Origin: WTFY01 sp965220895 | GTDB taxonomy: Bacteria > Pseudomonadota > Gammaproteobacteria > UBA4575 | Length of the DNA: 64,000 nucleotides | Reading direction: 5' to 3' | NCBI GenBank assembly: GCA_965220895.1 | Contig: OZ244850.1 | Coordinates: 1,798,001-1,862,000 of the forward strand | Part shown: piece by piece, positions 32,518 to 41,623 of the stretch | Position numbering within the stretch: position 1 is the stretch's first letter | Layout: every line of letters begins with the position of its first letter | Notes under the pieces: model-generated | Told to the model about the DNA's origin: nothing | The model's database searches: none | Seen by the model: only the letters and a program-made list of their open reading frames with translations | Position numbers and translations under genes: made by a program

Positions 32518-35439
32518 TTGCGGCCCGATCTGTGCTCGCCGCGTTCTTCTTTTTCCACTTCTTCCCTTTCCTCCACGCGTTCACGGCGTGGCTGGGGCAC
32601 ATGGCTTTCGGAGACACTTGCCGCCCTTGTCCTGCTGCTTGAGGCCGGGACGGCCCAGGCGGCGATCGCCCTGACGCTCACTCCGAGCACGGTAGACGAC
32701 GACTCGACTGTTTCTATTGAAGCTGCTCTAACGGGCGGAACGGCAAATTCAAGCTACACGATTCGAAGGCATGGCAGCTGTGCCTCCAGTCTCTTTAACC
32801 CCACTGCGCAGACTGGGACCACTGACGCCAGCGGTGCCCTTACGGTAACCCTTTCGGGCTCAACGGGTTCGGTTAGCAGCGATCAGGCATGCAGCATAGT
32901 TGCGGATGGTCCTACCGATGCAGCGACCGACCTTACAATTCGGAATGCTGAGGCGATCACGTTCTCACCTACATCGGTGAATAGTGGGACGACGACGACA
33001 ATTACGGTCTCGGGCGATGATTTCCCGGCCACTGCAACTGCGGCGCTGATCGCGAACCACACTACCAACTGCCCGACATCAGTGCTTACCATCCCGGCAA
33101 ACACGTCGATCCCCATAACGGGATCGGGCGCGGCGCGCGGGCCGAGCGGTACGTTCTCGGTTACGGCGCAGGTGGTTTCTGCGGATACGGTATGTACGCC
33201 GGATATCCAGATCCAGGTTGGTACCAACACTTGGCCTTTCGGCTTCACGCATCCGACGATCACCGTCAAGGCTTTGCCCGTAGTGAGCATTTCGGGTGGC
33301 CCGCCGGTTACCGAAGGCGGACAGGCCACATTTACAGTGACAGCCTCGCCGACCCCGGCGTCCGCACTGACGGTCAACCTGACGGTCGCGCAGACGGGCG
33401 CCTTCGTGGCAGCAGGCCTCCTCGGCCCGACGACAGTGACCGTCCCGACTTCCGGTTCGGTGACCTACACGGTAGCGACGGAGGGCGACAGCACCAACGA
33501 GGCGAACGGCTCGGTGACGGTTACGCTGAATGCGGGCACGGGCTACAACGTGCACGGCACGCAGGGGTCTGGCAGCGTGACGGTGAACGACGACGACGCA
33601 TCCCAGCCCCCGCCCCGACAGCTGCCGGCTTCTCCAGCGCAGGGCTCGCCGGACCTGGTGTCGAGCTTCGGCGGCGCGACGGTGGCGGAGCTGACGCTGG
33701 TATCGAACGAGACGATGGAGCCTGTGGTGTTGCCGGAGGCATCGGGCGGCAACGGGGCGTTGAACTATAGCCTGACCTCGGCACCGGCCGGGCTTGCGGG
33801 ACTCACTTTCGATCCTGCCACCCGGCGGCTCTCGGGCACGCCGGACCGGGCGGGGAGCTGGACCTTTACCTACCGGGTTGACGACGCGGACGCCAACCGG
33901 GCGGATTCGGATGCCGCGATCCTGACCTTCATGGTGCAGGTGCAGGCCCCGGCCCTGGTTCGCGCTCCGGAAGCGGAAAAAAAGACGCTGGCCGGGGTGG
34001 CGATGCGTACGCTGACGAGCGCACTCGGCCATATCGGCGCCCGGTTCTCGGATATCGCCCCCTCGGGGGACCTGACGCTGGCGGGCCAGCAGGTGAACCT
34101 CGCGATGCTGGCTGAGGGAGGGTACGTTGGGCACGGTACCTGCCCTTCAGGCGAGTCCGGCCGGCATGGTTTCGATCGGCACGGCCTGGCAAATGCCTTT
34201 GGGCGAGGCAGCCCCGAGGCGGGTGCTGACTGCGCGGGGTGGAGCAGGACCGTCTGGACGGACGAACTGCTCAACACGAGCGCCTTCTCCCTGGCGCTGG
34301 GCGTAGCGGAAGGGTCCGGGGGCACCGATCCCTCGGTGCCACTCTGGTCGGTGTGGGGCCGGGGCGACTACGCGACCTTCGCAGGTCGCCCCGAAGAGAT
34401 TCGCTACGACGGCAAGGCGCGCAGCGGCTGGCTGGGCATCGATGCGCGGGTGGGCCGCTGGGTTGCCGGGATGGCGTTGAGTCATGGGGTGAGCGAGACA
34501 GACTACCGCTACGAGGATAGCGATGCGACAGTCGAATCGGGCCGGCTGGAGACGACGCTCACTGCACTCTATCCCTACGGGCGCTGGACGATCGGTGAGG
34601 GGCTGGAACTGCGTGGGGTATTAGGTGCCGGGACCGGCGAGGTGCGCCACACGCTGGAGGACGGCGAGCGTGAGACCGGCGACCTTGAGATGAGGATGGC
34701 ATCGGCCGGAGTGCGCCACACGCTTCCGCCAGTGGCGGGGATCGACCTGGCGATGCGAGCAGATGCGGGCGTGGTGCGCATGGAGATTGATGACGGTCCG
34801 GAGGTCATTGCCGGAGTGAGTGCGGACAGCTGGCGAGTGCGGCTGGGGCTGGAGGCTTCACGGCACTTCGCGCTGGACAACAAGGTAGCGCTGACGCCGT
34901 TCGTCGAGGCGGTCGGTCGGCGCGACGGCGGCGACGGGCTGGTCGGTAGCGGCCTCGAGGTGGCGGGCGGCGTGCGCTACTCAGCGCCGCGCGTCGAGGT
35001 CGAGTTGCGCGGGCGGATACTGGTAGCGCACGCGGAAGAGGGCGCGCGCGAGCAGGGCGTGAGTGTAACCGCGCGGGTCGGTCCCGGGACTCACGGGCGC
35101 GGGCTGTCGCTGTCGCTCAGTCCTCGCTGGGGCGTCACTACGGGTGGCGCGCAGGCGCTGTGGCGGGACGAGATATCGCGACCCTTCGCGACCGGGGCCG
35201 TCAACGAGGCCGCGATGGACGCGCGAATCGGTTATGGCTTCGCAATGGCGGAGCGCGGCGTGCTGACGCCGTTCGCCGAGACTAGGTTTGCGGGCGAAGA
35301 GAGCCGGCGCCTCAGGCTCGGAACCCGGTTCGACGCGTCGTACATGGACCTCGGCGTGGAGCTGTCGGGCGAGCGCCGCGAGAGCGGCGCGGTCGATCCC
35401 GAGCATGTGCTCAGATTCGACCTCATGCTGCGGTTCTGA
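32518..35439 (+). CDS. Autotransporter with beta-barrel domain, probably phase-variable
   Basis: The 973 codons from TTG 32518 encode a signal-peptide-like segment (LAALVLLLEAGTAQA, about residues 35-49), an Ig/TIG-like passenger, a Calx-beta-like repeat (about 255-358), a putative Ig domain (about 405-475) and a C-terminal outer-membrane beta-barrel (about 605-973) ending in Phe. The passenger should be displayed on the surface. No ATG occurs in frame before about residue 400, and the frame is open upstream through the CCTG tract. I therefore infer that the real start is GTG 32373, joined to this frame only at other repeat numbers, and that the sequenced copy is OFF. TTG 32518 has a weak ribosome site and could give low expression. 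Confidence 0.8.
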   Translation: MRPDLCSPRSSFSTSSLSSTRSRRGWGTWLSETLAALVLLLEAGTAQAAIALTLTPSTVDDDSTVSIEAALTGGTANSSYTIRRHGSCASSLFNPTAQTGTTDASGALTVTLSGSTGSVSSDQACSIVADGPTDAATDLTIRNAEAITFSPTSVNSGTTTTITVSGDDFPATATAALIANHTTNCPTSVLTIPANTSIPITGSGAARGPSGTFSVTAQVVSADTVCTPDIQIQVGTNTWPFGFTHPTITVKALPVVSISGGPPVTEGGQATFTVTASPTPASALTVNLTVAQTGAFVAAGLLGPTTVTVPTSGSVTYTVATEGDSTNEANGSVTVTLNAGTGYNVHGTQGSGSVTVNDDDASQPPPRQLPASPAQGSPDLVSSFGGATVAELTLVSNETMEPVVLPEASGGNGALNYSLTSAPAGLAGLTFDPATRRLSGTPDRAGSWTFTYRVDDADANRADSDAAILTFMVQVQAPALVRAPEAEKKTLAGVAMRTLTSALGHIGARFSDIAPSGDLTLAGQQVNLAMLAEGGYVGHGTCPSGESGRHGFDRHGLANAFGRGSPEAGADCAGWSRTVWTDELLNTSAFSLALGVAEGSGGTDPSVPLWSVWGRGDYATFAGRPEEIRYDGKARSGWLGIDARVGRWVAGMALSHGVSETDYRYEDSDATVESGRLETTLTALYPYGRWTIGEGLELRGVLGAGTGEVRHTLEDGERETGDLEMRMASAGVRHTLPPVAGIDLAMRADAGVVRMEIDDGPEVIAGVSADSWRVRLGLEASRHFALDNKVALTPFVEAVGRRDGGDGLVGSGLEVAGGVRYSAPRVEVELRGRILVAHAEEGAREQGVSVTARVGPGTHGRGLSLSLSPRWGVTTGGAQALWRDEISRPFATGAVNEAAMDARIGYGFAMAERGVLTPFAETRFAGEESRRLRLGTRFDASYMDLGVELSGERRESGAVDPEHVLRFDLMLRF

Positions 35440-36217
35440 GACGAGCTGGCGGGGTTTCGGTTCGACAACGAGTGATGGAGGCCGTATTGCCATGAAGTCC
35501 CGGACGCGGCCAATCCGAACTTGGACCCACAGCCCGGTCTGAACACGCCCTCATCCTGAGAAGCGCTCTGCGCTGGTAGGGTTTGATCCTTTAGCTCCAG
35601 GATAAGAAGATTTTCCGTGACGAATTGGTTCCGGATGGTATACTGACCCGTAACAGTTTTGTACCGGGCCGCTACGGTATATCAGCGGCAACCAAGGCCC
35701 CTCCGGATCGTGAAACAGGGGTATCAGCTATCCGGCTGCGATCCATATTTCAATACCCGCCTGTATCTCGATGCAGGCCTTCGGATTCAGGTCTCCGGGC
35801 TCGTCTCCATCTTCAACACAGGCATCCGCCTGTCTGCTCACAACTCGCTTGTGATCTTTTGCAATGCAGCTGCGTGCGCCGTGCGCAGGCCTGGACCTCA
35901 GGGTCCGGGTCATGCCGTACTGTGAATGTCGCTATTTTTAAATCCCGCGGAGCGATCCGCACCACTGAAAAGGAGGTATCACCATCTTGAACTGTCGCTC
36001 CTGTAGGAGCACTTGGCCCCTTCGGGGCCATCTTGGACTGGCACGGAGTCACTCTTCGACCGAAGAGGACCTGTGTGGCCTGACTGAGGCCCATTCGAGT
36101 CATTAGTAGGGAGTTGTGTCCCACGAGCGTATTCGTGCAAGCGAACCTGAACCGCCCCGGCGGCCAGGGCTCAGAAACACTCACCGAAGAGAAAGAACAC
36201 ACGGAAAGGCTTGAACC
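35440..36217. other. Structured intergenic region with several hairpins
   Basis: No convincing gene in 778 bases. The right part is rich in stems: GCTCC-TGTA-GGAGC (35997-36010), TGGCCCC-TTC-GGGGCCA (36014-36030) and CTTCGACCGAAG (36053-36064). It could be the terminator of the autotransporter gene plus a structured leader of the recombinase gene, or a small RNA. Short open frames here show no domain. Confidence 0.4.
35997..36030. terminator. Paired strong hairpins, possible bidirectional terminator
   Basis: Two perfect stems stand three bases apart (5 bp and 7 bp). The second has a TTC loop and is followed by TCTT only, so intrinsic termination is not certain. Confidence 0.35.
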
Positions 36218-37084
36218 ATGAGAAACCTGAACTACACCCTGAAACAGCTCTGCAGACAGTGCAGGGAAGGCAGCTATGCCACGCAAAGAAATAGAGAGCG
36301 CATGCTCACCCTGATGGCCAACGAGCTGCATGCGATGGGCTACCGGCAGATGCAGGCAAGATCATTAAAACCGAAACACATCGAGGGCCTGGTCCAAAGA
36401 TGGCGAGACAACCATCTCTCCATTGGAACGATCAAAAACCGCATGGCCACCCTGCGCTGGTGGGCAGACAAGGTCGACAAGCGCAACGTCATTGCCCGAT
36501 CCAATGAACATTACGGCATCCCGGACCGAAGGTTCGTCACCAACGAAAGCAAGGCCAAGGATCTCACAAGCGAACAGCTCAACAAGGTCAGGGACCAGCA
36601 CGTGCGCATGAGCCTCGAACTGCAACGTGCCTTTGGCCTGAGAAGGGAAGAAGCCATGAAGTTCAACCCCAGCTACGCGGACCAGGGGAACCACATCCAG
36701 CTCAAGGCTAGTTGGACCAAGGGCGGCAAGCCACGAGTGATTCCCATACGAACGGAACACCAGCGAGACGTGCTCGACCGGGCAAGAGGGCTTGCCGGCT
36801 TCGGTTCATTGATCCCGCCGCATCGAAATTATGTCCAGCAGCTGAGGGTTTACGAGGGCCATACCACAAGAGCCGGGCTCTCCAGGATGCACGGGCTTCG
36901 CCATGCGTATGCCCAGGAGCGCTACGAGGAGCTGACGGGATGGAAGTGTCCGGCTGCAAATGGACCGGATAGCAAGTCACTTACCCCGGAACAAAGAACA
37001 CTGGATCACCAGGCCCGGATGACCATCAGCCAAGAGCTGGGCCATGAGAGAGCTCAAATAGTTGCAGCGTATTGTGGGAAGTAG
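36218..37084 (+). CDS. Second tyrosine recombinase (integrase-domain protein)
   Basis: This 288-residue protein has an N-terminal SAM-like core-binding domain (TLKQLCRQCREGSYATQRNR...) and a compact catalytic domain: Arg in FGLRREEAMKF, HGLRHAYAQERYEELTG (box II), LGHERAQIVAAYCGK with the nucleophilic Tyr four residues from the end. All key residues are present. It resembles the Integrase_1/Phage_int_SAM_5 proteins of proteobacterial islands and is distinct from the element's terminal integrase. It follows the autotransporter by about 780 bases and precedes the AT-rich cargo, so it may have brought part of it. Its recombination sites are not identified. Confidence 0.8.
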   Translation: MRNLNYTLKQLCRQCREGSYATQRNRERMLTLMANELHAMGYRQMQARSLKPKHIEGLVQRWRDNHLSIGTIKNRMATLRWWADKVDKRNVIARSNEHYGIPDRRFVTNESKAKDLTSEQLNKVRDQHVRMSLELQRAFGLRREEAMKFNPSYADQGNHIQLKASWTKGGKPRVIPIRTEHQRDVLDRARGLAGFGSLIPPHRNYVQQLRVYEGHTTRAGLSRMHGLRHAYAQERYEELTGWKCPAANGPDSKSLTPEQRTLDHQARMTISQELGHERAQIVAAYCGK

Positions 37085-37385
37085 GAGAAGAATTGTGACA
37101 TACCCTGCGACACGCGTTATTGTGGCGCACGATTCCAGACCGAATTCTAGCACAAAGGTGTTTCTATTTCGGTGAAAGTGACAGTAGGCGAGCAAAAGAT
37201 GTACAACGCTGAACAAAGTCTACAATGCCCTCTCGTAAAGGGTTCCCGATATGTGTACGCAGCACTTAATGCCACTACTGCAGCGGTCAACTAGTGAGGC
37301 ACTGAGATTTTCAGGAATGAAACATTGAGTAGCTGTGCTTGAATTTACGAGCTGCTTCAAGGTAACGCATGGGAGTTTGTATGCA
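37085..37385. other. Intergenic, nothing recognised
   Basis: About 300 AT-richer bases between the recombinase and the cyclase-fold gene. The drop in GC marks the boundary between the element's GC-rich left part and its AT-rich cargo. Confidence 0.4.
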
Positions 37386-38276
37386 ATGAAATCAAAACCG
37401 CGACTCAAGGACAAGTTTGTTGCTTACGTCGATATTTTGGGATTCCAATCAAAAGTTGAAGCAACCCATAAGGACGATGCAGAACGACTTTGCGAATTGC
37501 TTGATCATTGCTCAAAGCTAGCACAAACAGTACATACACAATCAATTTCTTCTCATGGGCCGATGATATGCCCAGAGAGCCGATACCTAGATCAGAATCT
37601 GGATTATGAAGTTACACAAACATCAGATAGTGTTGTAGTCTCGTCTGAAATCTCCCCTGCTGGCTTAGTGAATCTATTGCACCACATTTCAAGCTGCATT
37701 TATGGTCTGTTCATGCAAGGGATTATGGTGCGTGGCTATATTACTCGCGGAAGCATATACCACAGCGGCCAACAGTACATTGGCCCTGGTTATCTGAAAG
37801 CACTGGAGGGTGAGAAAAGGGTTAGTGCGTTTTGTACATCAGAAAATGATGATGCAACTCCGTTTGTTGAAATTGATCCGGTGATTTCTCAGTACTTAAA
37901 GGATGAAAATGATTGGTGTGCTTCAACAATGTTCGATAGATGGACCACGCATGATAATCATCGGGTAACAGTGCTGTTCCCATTTTTTCATCTAGCAAGA
38001 GTTGCTGGGGCAAATGTTGGGAACCCAGAAACATGCAAGAGGAGTTTAAAAATAATCCGAGAATCAATTGAGTTATACAGAGAAAAGTTACAATTTGAGT
38101 CTCCCGAATCTGACGAAATTGCAAATCGGAAATCCAAACATTACAGAAATATCATTGGTAATCTCCTTGCAGAGTGCAAGAAAATTGAGAAATTTTTGGA
38201 ACACTCGAAACGGCCCGCAATTAAGGTGAGATATGGTGAGAATTTCCAATCAGTTCAAATTGAAAAAAACGAATGA
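37386..38276 (+). CDS. Nucleotidyl-cyclase-fold-like protein of unknown function
   Basis: From ATG 37386 (MKSKPRLKDK) the protein has 296 residues. KFVAYVDILGFQSKV, TSDSVVVSSE and GIMVRGYITRGSIYHSGQQYIGPGYLKALEGEK follow the pattern of class III cyclase-like folds: an Asp in the first strand and a second acidic site after the hairpin. I cannot show that the metal and substrate residues of a true cyclase are present. No adjacent Pycsar-type effector is evident. It opens the AT-rich cargo segment and lies upstream of a type III restriction-modification system, so a defence role is possible. A start at 37335 is less likely. Confidence 0.6.
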   Translation: MKSKPRLKDKFVAYVDILGFQSKVEATHKDDAERLCELLDHCSKLAQTVHTQSISSHGPMICPESRYLDQNLDYEVTQTSDSVVVSSEISPAGLVNLLHHISSCIYGLFMQGIMVRGYITRGSIYHSGQQYIGPGYLKALEGEKRVSAFCTSENDDATPFVEIDPVISQYLKDENDWCASTMFDRWTTHDNHRVTVLFPFFHLARVAGANVGNPETCKRSLKIIRESIELYREKLQFESPESDEIANRKSKHYRNIIGNLLAECKKIEKFLEHSKRPAIKVRYGENFQSVQIEKNE

Positions 38277-38570
38277 TCTGTAGTAATTCAGGCGTGAGGA
38301 TAGTTACTGGTTTAGAAGCTAATGACAGCTGCTAGTTTTATAGTAAGTTTCTTTTTCCAGATTTATTTACCATCCTCTGATGTTGCCATTGGAGATTTTC
38401 CATAAGGTGTTACATGATAGATGAATTGCAATGCTGAAGCTTCTAGGTATGCTTTCGCTGCGGCACAATCTTTGCGTATCACTGGAATATGGCTTCAAGA
38501 GGCAGACTACCGAGCGATCACATCTTGCGCGGCAGGTTACGCTATGTAGTCGAAAGATAAGGATTCACGC

Positions 38571-39254
38571 ATGACGGAATTGAATTTCAAAGGTAAAGAG
38601 TTTGTCTGTAACCATCACTTATCTGTGCCGTTCCGGCCTCTTGTCATGCATCCAGAAAAGAGCGTTGGAGAGCCAAAACTTGATTGCAACCTCATCATTC
38701 ACGGTGACAATCTGCATGCACTAAAAGCACTCCTGCCGCTTTACGCCGGTAAAGTGGACTGCATCTTCATTGACCCTCCCTACAACACTGGCAATGAAAA
38801 CTGGTGCTATAACGATAATGTCAATGCGCCGATGATTAAAGAGTGGCTAGATAGTAATCCAATAGGAATCGAAGATGGCCTACGTCACGATAAGTGGTGT
38901 GCAATGATGTGGCCGAGATTGCGTTTGTTGTTCGATCTTCTTTCGGATGAAGGCTCAATGTTTATTTGTATAGATGACAATGAGCTATATCACTTACGCA
39001 TAATGTTAGACGAAATCTCAGGGAATCCTGAGAATTGGGTTGGAACAATTGTTTGGAAAAACGTGACAGATAACAACCCAACTCGTATTGCTATAGAGCA
39101 CGAGTATGTTGTTTGCTTTGCAAAGAATAAGGAGAAGTTAGATAAGACTTGGAAGTCGGTGTTTTCTGACATTAAAGAGTTGTTAGTAAAGGTTGGTGAT
39201 GAGTTTTTAGAAAGGGAATTATATACTTATGTTAGCAAATGTGCTATAGTGTAG
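38571..39254 (+). pseudogene. mod: 5' part of type III DNA methyltransferase gene (mod), cut by an IS
   Basis: The first 214 codons are genuine Mod sequence: IIHGDNLHALKALLPLYAGKVDCIFIDPPYNTGNENW contains motif IV DPPY, and EGSMFICIDDNE follows. From 39214 the frame enters an IS end and stops at 39254. Removing the IS and one copy of the 8-bp target duplication joins this piece in frame to 41604-42676, giving a 571-residue beta-class (motif IV before motif I) N6-adenine methyltransferase. As it stands the protein lacks the SAM-binding motif and should be inactive. Confidence 0.92.
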
Positions 39255-39275
39255 TCATTGAAATTGAGGTGACAC

Positions 39276-40217
39276 ATGAAGAAGAAAGCCAAGACAATCA
39301 GCGCATTTGAGTTCATGGAGATGTTCCCGGATGAGACTTCGGCCCGTGAATGGTTCGAGAAAAAGCGATGGGGCAAGCAGCGGGTCTGCCCGAAGTGCGG
39401 GGGAATGCACAAGATCAAGACTACAGGCCGGGCAGGCTCCTACTGGTGCGGGGATTGCCGGGATGCCTTTACAGTTCGCACAGGCACGGTCATGGAATGC
39501 TCCCGTGTTCCGATCCGCAAATGGCTGTATGCCATCTATCTGGTAGTCACTTCCCGCAAGAGCGTATCCAGCCTGCAACTGTCCAAGGAGATCAGTGTCA
39601 CTCAAAAGACTGCATGGTTCATGTTGCAGCGCATCCGCGAGGCTTGTGGAAATGACTTCGACAAACTGACCGGAATTGTCGAGGTAGACGAGACTTACTT
39701 CGGCGGCAAGCGCGAGAACATGTCCAACAAGAAGAGAAAGCAGTTGGCCAAGGAGAAACCGGGACGTGGAGCGGTTGGCAAACATGCGGTATTGGGAATG
39801 CGCGAGCGTGGTGGCAAGACCAAAGCCATGCCGGTTGCCAAGACGGATGGCAAGACACTTCAAGGCACGATCAAGAAACACGTAGAGCCTGGCTCTGTCA
39901 TCTGCACGGATGAGCACAGGGGCTATTCCGGCCTTGGCGGGAAAGACTACCATCACAGAACGGTCAAGCACTCTGCGAAAGAGTATGTCAACGGCATGGC
40001 GCATACCAATGGCATCGAGAGTGTATGGGCCTTACTCAAACGTGGATACACGGGCACCTTCCACCATTTCAGCCTCAAGCACCTACAGCGTTATGTCGAT
40101 GAGTTCACCTTCCGGCTCAATGAGGGCGCGTGTGATGTAGACACCATCGACCGTATCAATGCTCTTGCCAAGAGCATGGAAGGCAAGCGGCTCACGTATC
40201 GGGATTTGGTTCGCTAG
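39276..40217 (+). CDS. IS1595-family (ISXO2-like) transposase
   Basis: This 313-residue protein has an N-terminal zinc ribbon (CPKCGG ... CGDC, about residues 38-65), then a DDE/N-type nuclease core: EVDETYFGGKRE, VICTDEHRGYSGL and HTNGIESVWALLKRGYTGTFHHFS. Asp, Asp and the Asn/Glu in the last block are the expected metal ligands. YVDEFTFRLNEG closes the domain. The stop codon abuts the ATG of the methyltransferase gene, so the passenger is probably translated from the same message. Confidence 0.94.
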   Translation: MKKKAKTISAFEFMEMFPDETSAREWFEKKRWGKQRVCPKCGGMHKIKTTGRAGSYWCGDCRDAFTVRTGTVMECSRVPIRKWLYAIYLVVTSRKSVSSLQLSKEISVTQKTAWFMLQRIREACGNDFDKLTGIVEVDETYFGGKRENMSNKKRKQLAKEKPGRGAVGKHAVLGMRERGGKTKAMPVAKTDGKTLQGTIKKHVEPGSVICTDEHRGYSGLGGKDYHHRTVKHSAKEYVNGMAHTNGIESVWALLKRGYTGTFHHFSLKHLQRYVDEFTFRLNEGACDVDTIDRINALAKSMEGKRLTYRDLVR

Positions 40218-41460
40218 ATGGTCAAGAACCGGACCATCTTTACCCGCGATTGTCTGGAAGTCATGCGAGGCATGAAGGATGCCTGCATTGATTTGATCTA
40301 CCTTGATCCACCCTTCAAGTCAGATGCCAATTACGCTGCACCAATAGGCAGTGAAGCAGCAGGGGCCGAGTTCAAAGACACTTGGGGTCTGTCTGATGTA
40401 GACGAGGCATGGCATGGCGAGATTGCCGAAGCGCATCCCGGCCTGTATGAGCACTTGCGGGCCACGCGCCTGATACACGGCGATTCCATGATGTCCTACT
40501 TGATTTACATGTGCGCCCGCATCATGGAAATGAAGCGGATTCTCAAGCCTACAGGCAGCATCTATCTGCACTGCGATCCTACGGCCAGCCACTACCTGAA
40601 AGTCGCTATGGATGCCATATTTTGCGGGGGGGGGGGGGCAGGGCAGTTTTCGTAATGAAATCATTTGGCATTACTACAATAAATTCGGCAAGGGAACCCG
40701 TGTTTTCGGAAGGTGCTTTGACCAATTACTGTTTTACAGCATGACCAATAATCACATCTTCAATCCGCAAAGGGAGTTAAGGGACAAGCCGACAAAACAG
40801 CTAGTTCGAGAAAATGTTGATGGCGTTCTGAAAAACAAACGGGGACCTGATGGCAAGGTGATGTACAGAATTGTTACTGACAAGAAAGTCGATGCGGTCT
40901 GGAGAATCCCATGCTTGCAGCCTGCCAGTAAATCCTATCTTGGCTACCCAACTCAAAAGCCGCTGGCTTTATTGCAGCGTGTTATCAAGGCATCGAGTAA
41001 CGAAGGTGATTTAGTGCTTGATCCATTTTGCGGGTGCGCTACAGCTTGTGTTGCTGCCGAGGTTGAGGGCAGGCAATGGATTGGTATTGATGTAAGCCCT
41101 AAAGCCTATGGCCTTGTGAGGTCGCGGCTTAAAAAAGAAGTGATGGTCGGGGAAACGGAACAGGAGGGTGATCACAAATCCATGTATGGCAGCGTGATCC
41201 ATCGTGCTGACATCCCCAGTGATCGGGATGGCAAACTGTCCAAGGACATCAAGCACGTTCTGTACGGCAAGCAAGAGGGCCTGTGTAACGGCTGCGGAGT
41301 GCATTTCCCGTTTCGCAACATGACCAAGGATCATATTGTGCCAACAGCACGGGGCGGGCCTAACACGGATGACAATTTGCAGTTACTTTGCGGGGCCTGC
41401 AACAGCATGAAGGGAGCTGGCACACAAGAGCAATTACTGGCGAGGTTGCAACAGCTATGA
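40218..41460 (+). pseudogene. DNA methyltransferase-HNH endonuclease fusion, frameshifted at poly-G
   Basis: Codons 1-136 (frame from 40218) carry motif IV in IYLDPPFKSDANY and end soon after a 13-G run (40626-40638). The continuation is in another frame to 41460: FRNEIIWHYYNKFG, then motif I DPFCGCATACVAAEVEGRQWIGIDVS, then an HNH module with zinc cysteines (CNGCGVHF ... KDHIVPTARGG ... LLCGACNSMKG). With 12 or 15 G the frames join to one protein of about 413 residues. So this copy is off, either by true slippage or a sequencing error. A methyltransferase fused to HNH could methylate and cut related sites. Confidence 0.85.
40626..40638 (+). repeat. Poly-G tract of 13 in the methyltransferase-HNH gene
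   Basis: The G run sits inside the coding sequence after a TGC codon. The two halves are in frame only when the number of G is a multiple of three; it is 13 here. Homopolymers of this length slip readily in replication and are also error-prone in sequencing. Confidence 0.85.
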
Positions 41461-41567
41461 AGCGCGAACAGAAGAAGCGATTTAATGAAATGGTGGAACG
41501 GCTGGCGCACTATCGGCCTGCCAGAAAGAAGCCGACTAACCCGAAATCCAAGCCTCAGAAGGCTTGA
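41457..41567 (+). CDS. 36-residue basic peptide ORF at the IS right end
   Basis: ATG 41457 overlaps the stop of the fusion gene (ATGA). The peptide, starting MKREQKKRFNEMVERL, is strongly basic and lies entirely inside the IS. The overlap suggests coupled translation; no family is recognised. Confidence 0.4.
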   Translation: MKREQKKRFNEMVERLAHYRPARKKPTNPKSKPQKA

Positions 41568-41623
41568 TAGCTGCTAACCTAAGTATATAATTCCCTTTAG
41601 AAAAATATTCAGATGATGAGGAG

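Larger units (their letters stand above)
39206..41603. mobile_element. IS1595-type insertion sequence with passenger genes
   Basis: The element spans 39214-41595 (2382 bp). Ends are 24-bp inverted repeats, GGGAATTATATACTTA then T or G then GTTAGCA (39214-39237 and complement of 41572-41595), with one mismatch. It is flanked by a perfect 8-bp duplication TTTAGAAA (39206-39213 and 41596-41603), the size expected for the IS1595 family. Contents: a transposase, a methyltransferase-HNH fusion and a 36-codon ORF, all on the plus strand and abutting. Exact excision with one duplication restores mod, so insertion looks recent. Confidence 0.93.
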
